From assembly GCA_963800395.1 (NCBI GenBank), contig CAWDBD010000002.1, positions 124,001 through 188,000 of the forward strand: DNA of 64,000 bases, in the 5' to 3' direction. Of this stretch, positions 31,309-40,142 are shown in pieces. The translations under genes were made by a program, and so were the position numbers. This stretch comes from DASSBG01 sp963800395 (GTDB taxonomy: Bacteria; Pseudomonadota; Gammaproteobacteria; Xanthomonadales; Rhodanobacteraceae). Every line of letters starts with the position of its first letter. Positions within the stretch are counted from its first letter, which is position 1. A model generated the notes under the pieces. That model was not told the origin of the DNA, searched no databases, and saw only the letters and a program-made list of their open reading frames with translations.

Positions 31309-32604
31309 TCAAGCAGCGGTGTTCTGGGCAAGCGCCTTGAAGGCCTGGCGCGCGCAATCAAGCGTCTCGGCGATGATGTCGTCGTCGTGCGCGCTGGACA
31401 TGAAGCCGGCCTCGTACATCGACGGTGCGAGAAACACGCCGCCATCGAGCATGTTGCGGTGGAACTGTTTGAAGTGCTCTGCGTTGCAGGCGGTAGCCTG
31501 GGCGTAGCAGGTGACCGGGCCTGCGCTGAAGAAAAGCCCGAACATGCCGCCGACGCGATTGCAGCTGAAGGGGATGCCTGCGCCGTCGGCAATGGCCTGG
31601 AGCCCGTCCGTCAGCAGTCGGGTCTTTTCAGCCAGGGCATCATGGAATCCCGGTTCGCGAACCAGTTCCAGCATGGCCAGTCCGGCGGCCATGGTGACCG
31701 GATTCCCGGACAGGGTGCCGGCCTGATAGACGGGGCCGCTGGGGGCCAGTTGCTGCATCAGCTCACGGCGACCGCCAAGTGCGCCAACCGGCATGCCGCC
31801 ACCAATGATCTTGCCGAACGTGGTCAAGTCCGGGGTAACCCCGTACAAGGCCTGTGCACCACCGGCTGCCACGCGGAATCCGGTCATGACCTCGTCGAAA
31901 ATCAGCACGGTGCCGTGCTGGTCGCACAGCTGGCGCAGACCTTCGAGAAAGCCCTCGCGTGGCGGTATGCAGTTCATGTTGCCGGCGATGGGTTCGACGA
32001 TCAGCGCGGCGATGCTGTCGCCTTTTTCGGCAAACAGCGCTTGCGCGGCGGGCAAGTCGTTGAACGGCAAAGTCAGCGTCAGGTCGGCCAGCGCCGCGGG
32101 AACACCGGGCGAATTGGGCTCGCCAAGGGTCAGCGCGCCGGAGCCGGCCTTGACCAGAAAGCTGTCGCCATGGCCGTGATAGCAGCCTTCGAACTTGACG
32201 ATATGGTCGCGGCCGGTGGCGCCGCGGGCCAGGCGAGCGGCCGACATGGTGGCCTCGGTGCCCGAGTTGACCATGCGCAGCATGTCGACCGAGGGCACCA
32301 TATCGACCACGGTCTCGGCCATCAGTACCTCGGCTTCGCATGGCGTGCCGAAGGAAAGTCCGCGCGAGATCGCCCTGGCGACTGCCTCGCGCACGGCCGG
32401 GTGGTTGTGGCCGACAATCATCGGGCCCCAGGAGCCGACGTAGTCAATGTAGCGGTGCCCTTCCACGTCAAAAAGGCAGGCAGCATCGGCGTGCTCGGCA
32501 AAAAAGGGTTCGCCACCCACGGCGCCAAAGGCGCGAACTGGCGAATCGACACCGCCGGGCATCACGCTATTGGCGCGATGGAAAAGTTTGGAGTTGCTCG
32601 TCAT
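31309..32604 (-). CDS. hemL: Glutamate-1-semialdehyde 2,1-aminomutase
   Basis: A 431-residue PLP enzyme making 5-aminolevulinate for tetrapyrrole synthesis (C5 pathway). Visible are the N-terminal MPGGVDSPVRAFGAVGG, the PLP-aspartate region LIFDEVMTGFRVA, and the Schiff-base lysine in TFGKIIGGGMPVGALGGR. Length is that of E. coli HemL (426). I chose ATG 32604; the frame opens at a TTG five codons upstream. It is divergent from the rubredoxin gene. Confidence 0.96.
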   Translation of the reverse strand: MTSNSKLFHRANSVMPGGVDSPVRAFGAVGGEPFFAEHADAACLFDVEGHRYIDYVGSWGPMIVGHNHPAVREAVARAISRGLSFGTPCEAEVLMAETVVDMVPSVDMLRMVNSGTEATMSAARLARGATGRDHIVKFEGCYHGHGDSFLVKAGSGALTLGEPNSPGVPAALADLTLTLPFNDLPAAQALFAEKGDSIAALIVEPIAGNMNCIPPREGFLEGLRQLCDQHGTVLIFDEVMTGFRVAAGGAQALYGVTPDLTTFGKIIGGGMPVGALGGRRELMQQLAPSGPVYQAGTLSGNPVTMAAGLAMLELVREPGFHDALAEKTRLLTDGLQAIADGAGIPFSCNRVGGMFGLFFSAGPVTCYAQATACNAEHFKQFHRNMLDGGVFLAPSMYEAGFMSSAHDDDIIAETLDCARQAFKALAQNTAA

Positions 32605-32800
32605 CGGGTAAAGACTCAATCAGAATTCAGTTGCAGTGTACTGTGCCTGTCCACTCGCTTGCCGGCGTCCGGGTCGCCTGTCCGCTGGCGTGGGAGGGCG
32701 AGCACGGATTCACTTCGGGCATGGCCTTGCCGGGCCCGGCTTTCACGCATGGCGCGAACCTGCGACAATATCCGTTCGATACACAGCCCCCGCATGATCA

Positions 32801-33004
32801 ATGAACAGTCCCGCCACATCCGTACAAACCCAGACGCTGCGCAAGTACATGTGCGTGGTCTGTGGCTTCATTTATGACGAGGCCGAGGGCCTGCCCGAAG
32901 AGGGCATCGATCCGGGCACCCGCTGGGACGACATTCCGGATACCTGGACATGCCCCGACTGCGGCGTGACCAAAGACGATTTCGAGATGATCGAGTTCGA
33001 TTGA
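32801..33004 (+). CDS. rubA: Rubredoxin
   Basis: A 67-residue electron-transfer protein with one Fe(Cys)4 site. Both CxxCG knuckles are present (YMCVVCGFIYDEAEG and TWTCPDCGVTKDDFE) with the conserved Trp/Asp-Pro-Gly region between. The N-terminal 15 residues before the first knuckle are longer than in minimal rubredoxins; an internal Met at residue 17 would be too late for the fold. It is followed by a small unrecognised ORF and then the rRNA operon. Confidence 0.95.
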   Translation: MNSPATSVQTQTLRKYMCVVCGFIYDEAEGLPEEGIDPGTRWDDIPDTWTCPDCGVTKDDFEMIEFD

Positions 33005-33123
33005 ACAGATCCTCGACGTGAAGCGGGTGACTGGCAGCGGTCATTCGCTTCGGTCCGCAAAAAGCCACAAATTTGCCATCTGCATCTGTTTTCATGGACT
33101 CAAGCCCATCCATGGAGACAGTC

Positions 33124-33357
33124 ATGAAGCAATTTGTACCCGTCGAAGACGAATTTCCCGCTGAGCCACGTCGTGGCGCCCGTCGCCTCGTGCCCTACCA
33201 TCCGGGCATGGCCTGCCATCATGCATGGCAGCGGGAAAGCGGGCAGGGCAGGCCCGATCCCGCAATCCGCCCGTCCCGGCCTGACCGGGGAGAGCCGCAA
33301 CACAAAAGCGCCCAGCTGAATCAGAAAGTGCTTTGCAAACCGGGCTGGTCGCGCTAG
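33124..33357 (+). CDS. Small hypothetical protein upstream of the rRNA operon
   Basis: A possible 77-residue protein beginning MKQFVPVEDEFPAEPRRG. GGAGA lies 5 bases before the ATG, which is the main support. The first half (PVEDEF, RLVPYHPGMACHH) has a plausible protein composition; the second half is Arg/Pro/Gln-rich with no recognised motif. I do not recognise the family. It is 120 bp after rubredoxin and ends 68 bp before the rRNA promoter. Confidence 0.45.
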   Translation: MKQFVPVEDEFPAEPRRGARRLVPYHPGMACHHAWQRESGQGRPDPAIRPSRPDRGEPQHKSAQLNQKVLCKPGWSR

Positions 33358-33425
33358 AATTGTCGGCCCGGCTCGGTCGACTGCCGCGACGGGTCCCCGA
33401 GACAGCCCGAATTTGCTTTTGACTG

Positions 33426-33453
33426 TTGACGGGGCGTAAAAATGTTGTAATAT
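33426..33453 (+). promoter_or_regulatory. Sigma-70 promoter of the rRNA operon
   Basis: The -35 box TTGACG at 33426-33431 and the -10 box TAATAT at 33448-33453 are separated by 16 bp. An A/T-rich tract sits in the spacer, and a GC-rich discriminator-like run (gtcggctcgc) follows the -10 box, as expected for stringently controlled rRNA promoters. It is about 235 bp before mature 16S. Confidence 0.8.
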
Positions 33454-33515
33454 AGTCGGCTCGCTTGGGCGAAATGCTCAAGCCGCGGAGCTCCGGCAAC
33501 GGGGTGAAGCAGCGA

Positions 33516-33527
33516 TGTTCATTGACA
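33516..33527 (+). promoter_or_regulatory. boxA-like antitermination site in the rRNA leader
   Basis: TGTTCATTGACA matches the enterobacterial boxA TGCTCTTTAACA at 9 of 12 positions, is in the leader between promoter and 16S, and recurs (TGTTCATTGAAA) before 23S at 35733. By analogy it recruits the Nus antitermination complex. Confidence 0.6.
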
Positions 33528-33533
33528 GTGTGC

Positions 33534-33563
33534 GCAGGTAACTTGTGTGGGCGCCTTGCTGGG
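33534..33563 (+). other. 16S processing stem, left arm
   Basis: GCAGGTAACTTGTGTGGGCG and the following bases pair with 35252-35281 downstream of 16S with only a few mismatches over about 30 bp. This is the long flanking helix normally cut by RNase III to release pre-16S. Confidence 0.75.
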
Positions 33564-33686
33564 ACGAAGAAGTCCAAGTAACAGAGCGTCCAAACCCAAA
33601 ACAAAGTACTAGTAGTTCAGCAATGAGATACTGGTCGGGTACGGACCTTCAAGAAGATAGATCGGTCTTCGGACTGATCGAAAACT

Positions 33687-35234
<1,548 letters not shown>

Positions 35235-35251
35235 AGAGAACGACTTCCACT

Positions 35252-35281
35252 CCCGGCAAGACGCCCACACAAGTGACCTGC
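35252..35281 (+). other. 16S processing stem, right arm
   Basis: CCCGGCAAGACGCCCACACA and the following bases are complementary to 33534-33563 and close the pre-16S helix. It lies 18 nt after the 16S 3' end. Confidence 0.75.
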
Positions 35282-35344
35282 ATACCAGAAGACAGATGAC
35301 AATGAGCCGTCGCAAGGCGGCACGTTGTTGGCCGTGCTCTGACC

Positions 35345-35421
<77 letters not shown>

Positions 35422-35597
35422 GTTCGGCCAGTGATGGCCGGGTGCCACACGCTTACGGCAACGTCCGCAAGTGCTTTGGCGCAGGATTTTCGCGCGAGGG
35501 CAAGGCGCGCGCCAGAGCGAGCGAGGGAGCGTACACCAGTACGTGACCGAGCGAGCGACAAGCGCACCGCAGTCATCGTGCGAAAAGACCAGCCAAA

Positions 35598-35673
35598 GGG
35601 GCCATAGCTCAGCTGGGAGAGCACCTGCTTTGCAAGCAGGGGGTCGCCGGTTCGATCCCGGCTGGCTCCACCA
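35598..35673 (+). tRNA. alaT: tRNA-Ala (TGC)
   Basis: A 76-nt tRNA with acceptor GGGGCCA/TGGCTCC (one G-U pair), anticodon loop TTTGCAA containing TGC, T-loop GTTCGATCC and encoded CCA. It is the second spacer tRNA in the usual Ile-Ala order, 176 nt after tRNA-Ile. Confidence 0.97.
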
Positions 35674-35732
35674 CTTCTGGTAACCGCGCACACTAAAAGA
35701 ACACGAAACCACCTGGCGTTGAGGCCCTGTGG

Positions 35733-35744
35733 TGTTCATTGAAA
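35733..35744 (+). promoter_or_regulatory. boxA-like site in the tRNA-Ala/23S spacer
   Basis: TGTTCATTGAAA repeats the leader boxA-like element and lies about 105 bp before 23S, the position where E. coli rRNA operons also carry a second boxA. Confidence 0.55.
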
Positions 35745-36365
35745 ATAGGGAAGTGACAAGCGTTCTGGTTCTGCCGAACCAGACGTGTCGTTGAGGCAAG
35801 TAGGCAAAACGTCGTGAGATTGTATGCCCCGAGTGGTTTTGGGGTTATATGGTCAAGTGACAAAGCGCATACGGTGGATGCCTTGGCGGTCAGAGGCGAT
35901 GAAGGACGTGGCAGCCTGCGAAAAGCTCCGGTGAGTCGGCAACAGACGTTGACCCGGAGATGTCCGAATGGGGAAACCCACCGCGCAAGCGGTATCGCAA
36001 CCTGAATACATAGGGTTGCGAGGCGAACCCGGGGAACTGAAATATCTAAGTACCCGGAGGAAAAGAAATCAATCGAGATTCCCTGAGTAGCGACGAGCGA
36101 AAGGGGACTAGCCCAAAAGTGCACGATGTTCTAGTTGAACACTCTGGAAAGGGTGGCCAAAGACGGTGACAGCCCGGTAGGCGAAAGGGCATCATGCATG
36201 AATCCGAGTAGGGCGGGGCACGTGAAACCCTGTCTGAACATGGGGGGACCATCCTCCAAGGCTAAATACTACTGACCGACCGATAGTGAACCAGTACCGT
36301 GAGGGAAAGGCGAAAAGAACCCCGGAGAGGGGAGTGAAATAGACCCTGAAACCGTATGCGTACAA

Positions 36366-36421
36366 GCAGTGGGAGCTCCGTCACTCAAGCGCTTCGCGCG
36401 TGAGTGACTCCGACCCACTGC
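36366..36421 (+). repeat. Self-complementary hairpin at the left edge of the 23S insertion
   Basis: GCAGTGGG (36366-36373) pairs exactly with CCCACTGC (36414-36421), and GTCACTCA (36380-36387) pairs exactly with TGAGTGAC (36401-36408), with a GCGC/GCGC stem at the tip. It can therefore form a closed helix-25-like hairpin on its own, competing with pairing to the right arm of the insertion. Confidence 0.75.
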
Positions 36422-36453
36422 AGAGACTAGAAACTAGAGACTAGAAACTAGAA
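36420..36453 (+). repeat. 34-bp inverted repeat, left arm, flanking the IVS ORF
   Basis: GCAGAGACTAGAAACTAGAG and the next 14 bases match the reverse complement of 36820-36853 at 29 of 34 positions. The arm is itself built of repeating ACTAGAAACTAGA motifs and ends immediately before the ORF's ribosome binding site. Confidence 0.85.
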
Positions 36454-36464
36454 GGAGCAAAAGC

Positions 36465-36815
36465 ATGCCCTATCATCGATTGGACGTGTACAAGAAGGCT
36501 TATGCCAGTGCGTTGGAAGTGCACAAGCTGAGTCTGACGTTTCCAAAAATCGAGCAATACGGGTTGGGAAGTCAGCTTCGTCGTGCGACGAAGTCGATTC
36601 CGGCCAATATTGCCGAAGGGATGGGCAAGCAAACAAGCAAGGCCGAGGTAAGGCGCTTTTTATTCATGGCGTTGGGATCGTGCGACGAAACTCGGGTCTG
36701 GCTCGAGTTCAGCAAGGATCTTGGCTATCTGGAGCCTGCGCATTTTGATGATTTGAATGCGCGCTACCAGGAGATCGGCCGGATGATACGTGGTGTTGCA
36801 AAACGCTACGAATAG
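36465..36815 (+). CDS. Four-helix-bundle protein encoded in the 23S rRNA IVS (S23/Avd-like)
   Basis: A 116-residue protein of the 23S rRNA intervening-sequence family. The diagnostic start (YHRLDVYKKAYASALEVHKL), the central SQLRRATKSIPANIAEGMG and the helical C-terminal half (KAEVRRFLFMALGSCDETRVWL) are all present and the frame is undamaged. The family folds as a four-helix bundle that forms pentamers and is related to Avd, the accessory protein of diversity-generating retroelements; no reverse transcriptase is present here. AAGGAG lies 7 bases before the ATG, so translation is expected if the ORF is on a free RNA. Base composition is visibly lower in GC than the flanking chromosomal genes, suggesting acquisition. 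Function is unknown. Confidence 0.93.
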   Translation: MPYHRLDVYKKAYASALEVHKLSLTFPKIEQYGLGSQLRRATKSIPANIAEGMGKQTSKAEVRRFLFMALGSCDETRVWLEFSKDLGYLEPAHFDDLNARYQEIGRMIRGVAKRYE

Positions 36816-36819
36816 CTCT

Positions 36820-36853
36820 TTCTAGTTTCTAGTTTCTAGACGCTAGTTTCTGC
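36820..36853 (+). repeat. 34-bp inverted repeat, right arm, flanking the IVS ORF
   Basis: TTCTAGTTTCTAGTTTCTAG and the next 14 bases are complementary to 36420-36453 (29 of 34 positions). It begins 5 bp after the ORF stop, so the repeats tightly bracket the gene. Confidence 0.85.
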
Positions 36854-36858
36854 ACGGA

Positions 36859-36887
36859 GTCACACAAGAACGGAGTTCTTGAGTGAC
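36859..36887 (+). repeat. Hairpin at the right edge of the 23S insertion
   Basis: GTCACACAAGAA (36859-36870) pairs with TTCTTGAGTGAC (36876-36887) at 11 of 12 positions around a 5-base loop. It mirrors the left hairpin and competes with the long-range 14-bp stem. Confidence 0.7.
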
Positions 36888-37094
36888 GGAGTGACCGCGT
36901 ACCTTTTGTATAATGGGTCAGCGACTTACTGTCAGTGGCAAGCTTAACCATCTAGGGGAGGCGAAGGGAAACCGAGTCTGAATAGGGCGCATAGTCGTTG
37001 GCAGTAGACCCGAAACCGAGTGATCTATCCATGGCCAGGTTGAAGGTCGGGTAACACCGACTGGAGGACCGAACCCACGTATGTTGAAAAATGC

Positions 37095-37133
<39 letters not shown>

Positions 37134-37378
37134 TCGGAGATAGCTGGTTCTCCTCGAAAGCTATTTAGGTAGCGCCTCGTGTGAATACTGTTGGGGGTAG
37201 AGCACTGTTATGGCTAGGGGGTCATCGCGACTTACCAAACCATTGCAAACTCCGAATACCAACACGTAGTGCACGGGAGACACACGGCGGGTGCTAACGT
37301 CCGTCGTGAAAAGGGAAACAACCCAGACCCGCAGCTAAGGTCCCCAAATCATGGCTAAGTGGTAAACGAAGTGGGAAG

Positions 37379-37446
<68 letters not shown>

Positions 37447-38150
37447 GAGTCGGCCCGCGCGGAAGATTCAACGGGGCTCAAGCCATGTACCGAAGCTCGG
37501 GGTGTACACCTTATGGTGTATGCGGTAGAGGAGCGTTGTGTAGGCCTGCGAAGGTGAGTCGAGAGGCTTGCTGGAGGTATCACAAGTGCGAATGCTGACA
37601 TAAGTAACGATAAAGGGGGTGAAAAGCCCCCTCGCCGAAAGCCCAAGGTTTCCTAGCGCAACGTTCATCGGCGCAGGGTGAGTCGGCCCCTAAGGCGAGG
37701 CAGAAATGCGTAGTCGATGGGAAGCTGGTTAATATTCCAGCACCTCAATGTAGTGCGATGGGGGGACGGAGAAGGTTAGGTCTACCGGGCGTTGGTTGTC
37801 CCGGAGAAAGGTGGTAGGTGTGGTTGCTTGGCAAATCCGGCATCCTTTACACCGAGCACTGAGACGAGCTCACAAGAGCGAAGTGACTGACACCACGCTT
37901 CCAGGAAAAGCCCCTAAGCTTCAGCTGCATGGAGACCGTACCGTAAACCGACACAGGTAGGCAGGGTGAGAATCCCAAGGCGCTTGAGAGAACTCGGGTG
38001 AAGGAACTAGGCAAAATGGTACCGTAACTTCGGGAGAAGGTACGCCCCTTGACGTGGCACCGTGCGGTGCTGAGCGTTGGGGGGCCGCAGTGACCAGGCC
38101 GCTGCGACTGTTTATCAAAAACACAGCACTCTGCAAACACGAAAGTGGAC

Positions 38151-38185
<35 letters not shown>

Positions 38186-38218
38186 TAATTGATGGGGTCA
38201 GCTTCGGCGAAGCCCTTG

Positions 38219-38312
<94 letters not shown>

Positions 38313-38574
38313 CGATGGCGGCACTGTCTCCACCCGAGACTCAGTGAAATTGAAATCGCAGTTAAGATGCTGCGTTCCCGTGGCAAGACGGAAAGACCCC
38401 GTGAACCTTTACTACAGCTTCACACTGAACGTTGAGTTCATCTGTGCAGGATAGGTGGGAGGCATTGAAGCGCTGGCGCTAGCTGGCGTGGAGCCAACCT
38501 TGAAATACCACCCTGATGTGCTTGACGTTCTAACCTGGGCCCGTAATCCGGGTCAGGGACCGTGTGTGGTGGGT

Positions 38575-38617
<43 letters not shown>

Positions 38618-38738
38618 ACGAAGGTACGCTCAGCGCGGTCGGACATCGCGCACTGTGTGCAAAGGCATAAGCGTGCTTGACTGCAAGAGCGACGGCTCAA
38701 GCAGGTACGAAAGTAGGTCTTAGTGATCCGGTGGTTCT

Positions 38739-38794
<56 letters not shown>

Positions 38795-38823
38795 ACCGCC
38801 CAAGAGTTCATATCGACGGCGGT

Positions 38824-38863
<40 letters not shown>

Positions 38864-38868
38864 TAGCC

Positions 38869-38950
<82 letters not shown>

Positions 38951-39070
38951 TGCCATGGGCGTTGGAGATTTGAGGGGGGCTGCTCCTAGTACGAGAGGAC
39001 CGGAGTGGACGTTCCGCTGGTGTTCGGGTTGTCATGCCAATGGCATTGCCCGGTAGCTACGAACGGAAGT

Positions 39071-39101
<31 letters not shown>

Positions 39102-39394
39102 ACGCCCCAAGATGAGATCTCCCGAGTCTTCAAGACTCCTCAAGGACCCAGGTAGACCACCTGGTTGATAGGCGGGATGTGTAAGCGCAGCAATGCGTTG
39201 AGCTAACCCGTACTAATGATCCGTGCGGCTTGACCATATAACCCCAAGGACACTTGGTGGTTGGATTTCACGACATGCCACGAGCCTCGACACACGTCAG
39301 GCGGAACCAGAACACTTGTCACTTCCCAGATGATCTTCGTACACGAAGATCAACCCCATGTAGGTCCGCGCCAGAGCGCGACCTGCGCCGATTC

Positions 39395-39509
39395 CCTGGC
39401 GGCCATGGCGGTGTGGTACCACCCGATCCCATCCCGAACTCGGAAGTGAAACGCACCCGCGCCGATGGTAGTGTGGCATTGCCCATGCGAGAGTAGGTCA
39501 CCGCCAGGG
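39395..39509 (+). rRNA. rrf: 5S ribosomal RNA
   Basis: About 115 nt, starting CCTGGCGGCCATGGCGGTGT and ending ACCGCCAGGG; the terminal helix CCTGGCGG/CCGCCAGG closes. The conserved CCCGATCCCATCCCGAACTC and GAGAGTAGGTC segments are present. It is 158 nt after 23S. Confidence 0.95.
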
Positions 39510-39519
39510 TCCTGTAGTG

Positions 39520-39554
39520 AAACCCCGTACGCCGAAAGCGTGCGGGGTTTTTTT
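39520..39554 (+). terminator. Intrinsic terminator of the rRNA operon
   Basis: AACCCCGTACGC / GCGTGCGGGGTT (one G-U pair) around CGAAA, followed by seven T. It begins 11 nt after 5S. Confidence 0.93.
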
Positions 39555-39567
39555 ATGGCGTGCTGTC

Positions 39568-39605
39568 GGGACTCGGGACTCGGGACTCGGGACTCGGGAC
39601 TCGGG
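39568..39605. repeat. Heptanucleotide array (GGGACTC)5 GGG
   Basis: Five perfect 7-bp units plus a terminal GGG, starting 14 bp after the T-run of the rRNA terminator. Six G3 tracts separated by 4-base loops fit a G-quadruplex on the plus strand. Confidence 0.95.
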
Positions 39606-39640
39606 CTGCGCGGTGAGGTGAGCCGTAACCTCAGTGCGGG

Positions 39641-39670
39641 TCGTCCCCGCGAACGCGGGGCGCCAGGGAC
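39641..39670. repeat. REP-like short palindrome
   Basis: TCGTCCCCGCGAACGCGGGG followed by CGCCAGGG resembles the common (G)TCATCCC-CGCGnnCGCG-GGGATCCAG extragenic palindromes; the stem is CCCCGC/GCGGGG. Confidence 0.5.
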
Positions 39671-39847
39671 TTAATTGCATGCGTCGAGCGTCGCCACGTC
39701 TATGCTGCGCGCGTCACCCAGGGCACAGTCGCCGCAAGCTCGTGTAATTAGCGCAAGCAACCTTCCATGGTGGGTATTGCCGGCCCGGCCATCCATGGCC
39801 GGTCGTTCGCCGGCTGCGAACTGCCACTGGCAGTTCGGTCCGGCTCA

Positions 39848-39920
39848 CCCATGCGAGAGTAGGTCACCGCCAGGGTCCTAGCAGTGAAACCCCGTACGCC
39901 GAAAGCGTGCGGGGTTTTTT
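39848..39920 (+). repeat. Duplicated 5S 3' end plus rRNA terminator
   Basis: The last 28 nt of 5S (CCCATGCGAGAGTAGGTCAC and following), the linker and the intrinsic terminator hairpin (39887-39920) are repeated 366 bp after the originals with only a few changes. The homology continues through TGCTGTCGGGACTC into the heptanucleotide array. No other 5S sequence is present in this copy. Confidence 0.93.
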
Positions 39921-39933
39921 ATGGCTTGCTGTC

Positions 39934-40127
39934 GGGACTCGGGACTCGGGACTCGGGACTCGGGGCTCGGGACTCGGGGCTCGGGACTCGGGGCTCGGGA
40001 CTCGGGACTCGGGACTCGGGACTCGGGACTCGGGACTCGGGACTCGGGACTCGGGCTCGGGACTCGGGATCGGGACTCGGGAGTCGGGAGTCGGGAGTCG
40101 GGAGTCGGGAGTCGGGAGTCGGGAGTC
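39934..40127. repeat. Long heptanucleotide array, 28 units
   Basis: Twenty-eight consecutive units: mostly GGGACTC, with three GGGGCTC variants early, two 6-bp units (GGGCTC and GGGATC), and a homogeneous block of seven GGGAGTC at the right end. The G tracts are on the plus strand at 7-base spacing. The period is not a multiple of three, so it is not coding in any consistent frame. Confidence 0.97.
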
Positions 40128-40142
40128 GGAGCTTCGGTCCAG

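Larger units (their letters stand above)
33358..33686 (+). other. rRNA operon promoter and leader region
   Basis: There is no protein gene here. It holds the promoter (33426-33453), the boxA-like antitermination element (33516-33527) and the left arm of the 16S processing stem (33534-33563), and ends at the predicted mature 16S 5' end. Confidence 0.85.
36376..36891 (+). other. 23S rRNA intervening sequence (IVS)
   Basis: The insertion is bounded by CTCCGTCACTCAAG (36376-36389) and its perfect reverse complement CTTGAGTGACGGAG (36878-36891), a 14-bp stem extending native helix 25. Inside are a left hairpin, a 34-bp imperfect inverted repeat pair and a 116-codon ORF. Such stems are normally cut by RNase III and the IVS is discarded, leaving fragmented but functional 23S rRNA (established for Salmonella and Leptospira IVSs). 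Confidence 0.92.
39510..40142. other. Repeat-rich region between the rRNA operon and apaH
   Basis: This is 633 bp with no supported gene. In order: the rRNA terminator, a short heptanucleotide array, a REP-like hairpin (39641-39670), about 180 bp of unremarkable sequence, a duplicated 5S tail plus terminator (39848-39920) and the long heptanucleotide array (39934-40127) ending 15 bp from the apaH stop. Apparent frames reading GLGTRDS repeats are products of the array. Confidence 0.85.

Noticed and set aside
31387..32877. 496-codon open frame on the plus strand
   Set aside because: Antisense shadow of hemL that runs into the rubredoxin gene in the wrong frame.
36376..36891. Group I or group II intron, or homing endonuclease, in 23S
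   Set aside because: No intron core or LAGLIDADG/HNH/reverse-transcriptase motif; location in helix 25 with closing stem and an S23-type ORF fits an intervening sequence.
38470..38485. Further copy of the CGCTAGCG palindrome
   Set aside because: GGCGCTAGCTGGCG lies inside 23S rRNA and only shares the GCTAGC core; it is part of a conserved rRNA helix.
39934..40127. CRISPR array
   Set aside because: Units are 7 bp with no unique spacers and no cas genes nearby; it is a simple tandem repeat.
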